Source of the DNA: Brevinematales bacterium
GTDB taxonomy: Bacteria > Spirochaetota > Brevinematia > Brevinematales > GWF1-51-8
Length of the DNA stretch: 64,000 nt
Direction of reading: 5' to 3'
Assembly (NCBI GenBank): GCA_013177895.1
Contig: JABLXV010000004.1
Span: 66,496-130,495, forward strand
A model generated the notes under the pieces. It was not told the origin of the DNA. It saw only the letters and a program-made list of their open reading frames with translations, and searched no databases. Below, in pieces: positions 60,788-64,000 of the stretch (position 1 is the first letter of the stretch; each line of letters begins with the position of its first letter). The position numbers and the translations under genes were made by a program.

Positions 60788-62389
60788 TTAATAAATGCGT
60801 ACCCTGTCATAGATAACCACCGCGTTTTCAGCGTACGCGGCGACGAATATTTCCTTCAGCCCGACCTTCAGCCATCCCTTATACGGCGCGAAGAATTTGA
60901 CCACGCCGACATAAACAGGAGTGCCCTGCGGCACGCCCCATACATTCCCGGCGGGGGCGATAAAACGCTCGAGCGCAAGGAGTTCGCGGAATGTTTCCTG
61001 CGCGAAATGTTTATGCTGGACGATCTGCTGATAGACCCGGGCGATCTCCGTGTTAATCGCGGGATTCTGGTAGGCGTAGTCGTTGTAAAAATTCAGCTGG
61101 GGAATCGCCCGCAGCGGGTCGATCTGAATATCCCCGTCAATACCGGTGAGCTGAATATTCCGCTGTCCGCCCCACTCCACCGGATATACCATATTCGAGA
61201 TTTTTACCTGCGTATTCGGGAGAAGGTCGTTATTCCGAATTACCGTGCTCTGGTTCACCGAGAAATCAGGAACCGAATTCGCGAACGGAAGCAACTGATT
61301 GAACACGTAACCGACAGCCGCGGTATTGGTGCTTTTCATATTTGTAAAGTAGGTCATCAGAGCATGAACGCTTCCCTTTTGCGATACCACTATGTTTACG
61401 CCCTTCGTAAAGTTATCGAGGCCGATTGTATAATACGCCAGATGAAGGAGAGCGAAATTTTTCAGCATAAAATCGACATTGCATGCCATTTCTTTCGAGC
61501 TTTCGAATCCGCTCTTGACAGCCTTCTCGTAGAATTTATACCCCGGCGCGGGAACAATCATCGAATGATCGGCCTGCACCTTACCCTCGTCGTCTATAAG
61601 ACGCTGGTATAGATCGGTGAACGCGAAGCAATAATCGTCGCTCCATCTCAGCAGACCTTTAAACCAAATCCCGGCTAACGCGCGCCGTATCTCGTCGGTC
61701 ATCGCGTTGTTCAGGACGACGAAGGTATTATTTTTAACGATATTGACGAGATTATTCAGGGACGCGGACTGGATGAGGATCAGGTTCTTCTGCGGCAATG
61801 CGCCGAGAAGGGTCTGGTAAGCGTTATAATAATCGGATATCCGTTCGATCGGTATCGGTATGGCGGATGTGGAATAAAGCTCGTAGTTGATACCGGCGGA
61901 GGATTTCTGCTGGTAGGTAAATTTCCCGCAGATAAGAATGGGGTTATCCATCGCGCTGAACGCAAACCCGCCGGCGGTCTGCTGCTGATAGGGTATCACC
62001 AGATACTTATACCCCACGGGAGAGACAAGGTTCGCGGTGATTTCGCCGGGCTCGTTCAGCGCCGGAAGCCAGTCCTGAATGATAAAGTCCTGCGCCGTGA
62101 TCACCAGCCCGTACTTCAGGGTGATTTTCCCGTTGTACTTCTTTTTTACGTCGCTGATCTGGTAGATATTGTCGTTTTTATAGAACTGGATGTTCGCGAA
62201 CGGCGGGGATGCCAGACTGATTAATCTCGCCCTCGCGGGCACGATGATCTTAATCTGATCGTTGGTGATATTGTATGCGATGGTGATGATGAGCTCTTTA
62301 TTCTGGATCGCCACATCGATTTTCGCCTGATATCCGAAGAAAAATGCCGGAAATAACAAAAATCCCATGAAAATTAACAGCTTTTTCAT
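60788..62389 (-). CDS. Secreted protein of unknown function
   Basis: 533 residues with a signal peptide (LLIFMGFLLFPAFFFG) and a mostly beta-strand/helical mature part. The middle (VVSQKGSVHALMTYF, GLDNFTKGVNIVV) somewhat recalls the M1/gluzincin-type C-terminal helical region, but no HExxH motif is visible. GGAAGG precedes the ATG. It lies 14 bases upstream of the GH13 gene, so the two are probably cotranscribed and perhaps act on the same substrate. Confidence 0.6.
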   Translation of the reverse strand: MKKLLIFMGFLLFPAFFFGYQAKIDVAIQNKELIITIAYNITNDQIKIIVPARARLISLASPPFANIQFYKNDNIYQISDVKKKYNGKITLKYGLVITAQDFIIQDWLPALNEPGEITANLVSPVGYKYLVIPYQQQTAGGFAFSAMDNPILICGKFTYQQKSSAGINYELYSTSAIPIPIERISDYYNAYQTLLGALPQKNLILIQSASLNNLVNIVKNNTFVVLNNAMTDEIRRALAGIWFKGLLRWSDDYCFAFTDLYQRLIDDEGKVQADHSMIVPAPGYKFYEKAVKSGFESSKEMACNVDFMLKNFALLHLAYYTIGLDNFTKGVNIVVSQKGSVHALMTYFTNMKSTNTAAVGYVFNQLLPFANSVPDFSVNQSTVIRNNDLLPNTQVKISNMVYPVEWGGQRNIQLTGIDGDIQIDPLRAIPQLNFYNDYAYQNPAINTEIARVYQQIVQHKHFAQETFRELLALERFIAPAGNVWGVPQGTPVYVGVVKFFAPYKGWLKVGLKEIFVAAYAENAVVIYDRVRIY

Positions 62390-62472
62390 TCCTTCCCTCT
62401 CCCAAGAAAATATGCTATATTTTAGGATGCTTTTTTTAAATACTCAAATATCGGAAAGGATATTCCTAAGAT

Positions 62473-62500
62473 TTGACGAATTATTTCTCTGTTATATAAT
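62473..62500 (+). promoter_or_regulatory. Promoter of pcm
   Basis: TTGACG, 16-base spacer, TATAAT, 24 bases before the GTG at 62524. Confidence 0.65.
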
Positions 62501-62523
62501 TCTATTTGAGTAAAGGAGGTTCG

Positions 62524-63150
62524 GTGAGAGAAGAAGAAAGACGCCTGATGGTCGAACAGCAGATTTCCGGCCGCGATGTAACCGATACCCCCGTATTACA
62601 GGCTTTGCTGAAGGTCGAGCGGCATCTTTTTGTTCCGCATGATCAGCAGGCGGACGCATACGGGGACGGGCCGTTACCGATCGGCGGAGGGCAGACGATT
62701 TCACAACCGTACATTGTCGCTTATATGACCGGGGCGCTGAAACTGACCCGCGATAAAAATGTGCTGGAGATCGGCACGGGATGCGGATACCAGACCGCCA
62801 TCCTTGCCGAGATCGCACGCGATGTCTACACTATCGAACGTATCCCCCGGCTTTCGGAACAAGCCTCCGCCCTTCTGACATCGTTAAACTATAAAAACAT
62901 TCATTACCATATTGGAAACGGTTTTAACGGGTGGCCGGAGCATGCCCCCTACGACGGTATCGTTGTGACATGCGCCCCGCAATTTATCCCGCAAGCCCTG
63001 ACCGCGCAGTTAGCCCCCGGCGGAAGGATGATTATTCCTGTGGGAACGCCGGGATACCAGGAGCTTTTACTGATACGGAAAAGCGATAACGGGAAGATCA
63101 CCGAGCGCGCGCTCTGCGGGGTACGTTTCGTCCCGATGGTTGAGGATTAA
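62524..63150 (+). CDS. pcm: Protein-L-isoaspartate O-methyltransferase
   Basis: 208 residues. It repairs isoaspartyl residues in aged proteins using SAM. PLPIGGGQTISQPYIVAYMT and VLEIGTGCGYQTAILAE (motif I) are family signatures. The start is GTG at 62524, four bases after AAAGGAGG; an upstream TTG lies before the ribosome site. A terminator follows. Confidence 0.94.
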   Translation: MREEERRLMVEQQISGRDVTDTPVLQALLKVERHLFVPHDQQADAYGDGPLPIGGGQTISQPYIVAYMTGALKLTRDKNVLEIGTGCGYQTAILAEIARDVYTIERIPRLSEQASALLTSLNYKNIHYHIGNGFNGWPEHAPYDGIVVTCAPQFIPQALTAQLAPGGRMIIPVGTPGYQELLLIRKSDNGKITERALCGVRFVPMVED

Positions 63151-63152
63151 AA

Positions 63153-63179
63153 AAGGGACTGCCTTCCGGCAATCCCTTA
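63153..63179 (+). terminator. Terminator-like hairpin after pcm
   Basis: AAGGGACTGCC pairs with GGCAATCCCTT (one mismatch) around a four-base loop, beginning three bases after the stop codon. The T run is poor on this strand; A-rich flanks would serve the opposite strand. Confidence 0.6.
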
Positions 63180-63209
63180 AAATATATGTCCTCTTTTTCA
63201 AGAAGCGTC

Positions 63210-64000
63210 CTAATATCCCCAGTTTCCGCCATAGTTATACGCCCCGGTATTCATCCCGTCGTTGAGTTGGTATACCCATAATAAATCGCCGTAGACCGTA
63301 TCGTGGTATACAACGTCCAGCGAATTGGTGTAGAAACCATTATTCATCAACCATTGCCCGTTCATAGGAATCGACTCAGATATTGCTATCGTCTTTTTGC
63401 TCACGGGGATGGATTTTGTAATGTTAAAATTGTTGTTCTCAATAACCACATAGCCGGGATTATTAATAAACATGAGACCGATCATCTGATTGGTCACACC
63501 AATGTTGAAGGTATGGTCTCCCTGAATATACGAGTTCCTGATTTCAGTCGACTCTCCGCCGTCGATGTAGAGGAGACCGAAGGTATAGGACAATGTTCCC
63601 GAACCGCTGACATTGTTATCATAGTTCGAACAGGTTTCCAGAAACACATGAGAATCTTTCGCGTAGAAAGTCTGGCCGATATTCACGCTCACGGGAGTTT
63701 CACAATCGTTATCGAACCACTCAGTGTTCCATAATTCCACCCAGCTTCCCGTATCGAAGTAGAAGGCGGAACCCTTTTTCGCGGTGTTCTGATCGATCTC
63801 GGAGGAGTACATTTTAAATGTGGAGTTCTGACTATAAACCGCGCCGCCCATATCGGAATTGTTGCTTTCGATAATGCTGTTATAGATTTCCATATAAGAA
63901 TCCAGTATATAGATTCCGCCGCCTTTCTCGCCCAAACCCAGCCCGGTGGCTCTTATCAGGGTAAGCCCCTCAACGCGGCAATACGAGATCCCCGAAGCAG
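63210..64000 (-). CDS. Right-handed beta-helix protein, 5' end cut by the window edge
   Basis: The frame is open from the stop at 63210 to the right edge (over 260 residues), with no start visible; the TTG at 63935 is probably internal because the frame continues upstream (SYCRVEGLTLIRATGLGLGE). Repeats such as GGGIYILDSYMEIYNS, GGAVYSQNSTFKMYSS and ENNNFNIT fit parallel beta-helix rungs as in pectin lyase-like or polymorphic surface proteins. Probably extracellular. Confidence 0.75.
   Translation of the reverse strand, partial: ASGISYCRVEGLTLIRATGLGLGEKGGGIYILDSYMEIYNSIIESNNSDMGGAVYSQNSTFKMYSSEIDQNTAKKGSAFYFDTGSWVELWNTEWFDNDCETPVSVNIGQTFYAKDSHVFLETCSNYDNNVSGSGTLSYTFGLLYIDGGESTEIRNSYIQGDHTFNIGVTNQMIGLMFINNPGYVVIENNNFNITKSIPVSKKTIAISESIPMNGQWLMNNGFYTNSLDVVYHDTVYGDLLWVYQLNDGMNTGAYNYGGNWGY

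Overview
The window reads as ordinary chromosome of a diderm (outer-membrane) bacterium of about 50% GC by eye. It carries porin-like and beta-barrel proteins, a secretin, many lipoproteins with a Cys lipobox, and mostly sigma70-type promoters and AGGAGG-type ribosome sites. ClpC-McsA-McsB-like genes, CBS-PP2C (SpoIIE/RsbU-type) phosphatases with a STAS protein, HD-GYP and PilZ proteins, a MAF/DUF115 protein (associated with flagellin glycosylation) and many repeat-rich secreted proteins would suit a spirochaete or a similar uncultured diderm. No rRNA or other phylogenetic marker was examined, so the assignment is tentative. I see no prophage, transposase or CRISPR array.

Layout. 0-8 kb (minus strand): a phosphate block with two paralogous CBS-PP2C phosphatases around a porin and PstS, then PhoR, PhoB and a lipoprotein. 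8-13.5 kb: mixed genes (thioesterase, CotH-like kinase, methyltransferase, outer-membrane protein, ankyrin protein, amidohydrolase). 13.5-21.9 kb: a seven-gene minus-strand run (SixA phosphatase, GPY-repeat protein, membrane protein, B12-type radical SAM protein, rubrerythrin-like protein, AroB, vWA lipoprotein). 22-25.4 kb: a GH13 lipoprotein with a perfect LacI-type operator inside its promoter, a structured repeat element, and two peptidyl-prolyl isomerases. 25.4-29.7 kb: a second GPY-repeat protein and an operon of lipoprotein, FecR-domain lipoprotein, STAS protein and three chagasin-like domains, two of them separated only by an in-frame TGA.

29.9-38 kb: TPR and PilZ proteins, a class B penicillin-binding protein followed by a MAF protein, and a secretin with a PilX-like partner. 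38-43.4 kb: two small paralogous envelope proteins, then mcsA-mcsB-clpC, in which McsB has lost residues known to matter in Bacillus McsB. 43.7-49.4 kb: membrane protein, FolK, transglutaminase-like lipoprotein, ArgG, U32 peptidase. 49.4-54.4 kb: HD-GYP protein, MORN-like repeat protein, papain-family peptidase, DNA polymerase IV. 54.5-64 kb: tRNA-Asp, TypA/BipA, PII, phosphoglycerate mutase, second GH13 lipoprotein, an unknown secreted protein, Pcm, and a beta-helix protein cut by the right edge.

Genes that plausibly work together: the porin, PstS and PhoRB in phosphate uptake; the CBS-PP2C phosphatases with the STAS protein in partner switching; the two GH13 lipoproteins in glucan use; McsA-McsB-ClpC in protein quality control; HD-GYP and PilZ in c-di-GMP signalling. 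The most unusual points are the degenerate McsB, the Asp-to-Asn change in one PP2C paralogue, and the TGA-split chagasin-like gene.
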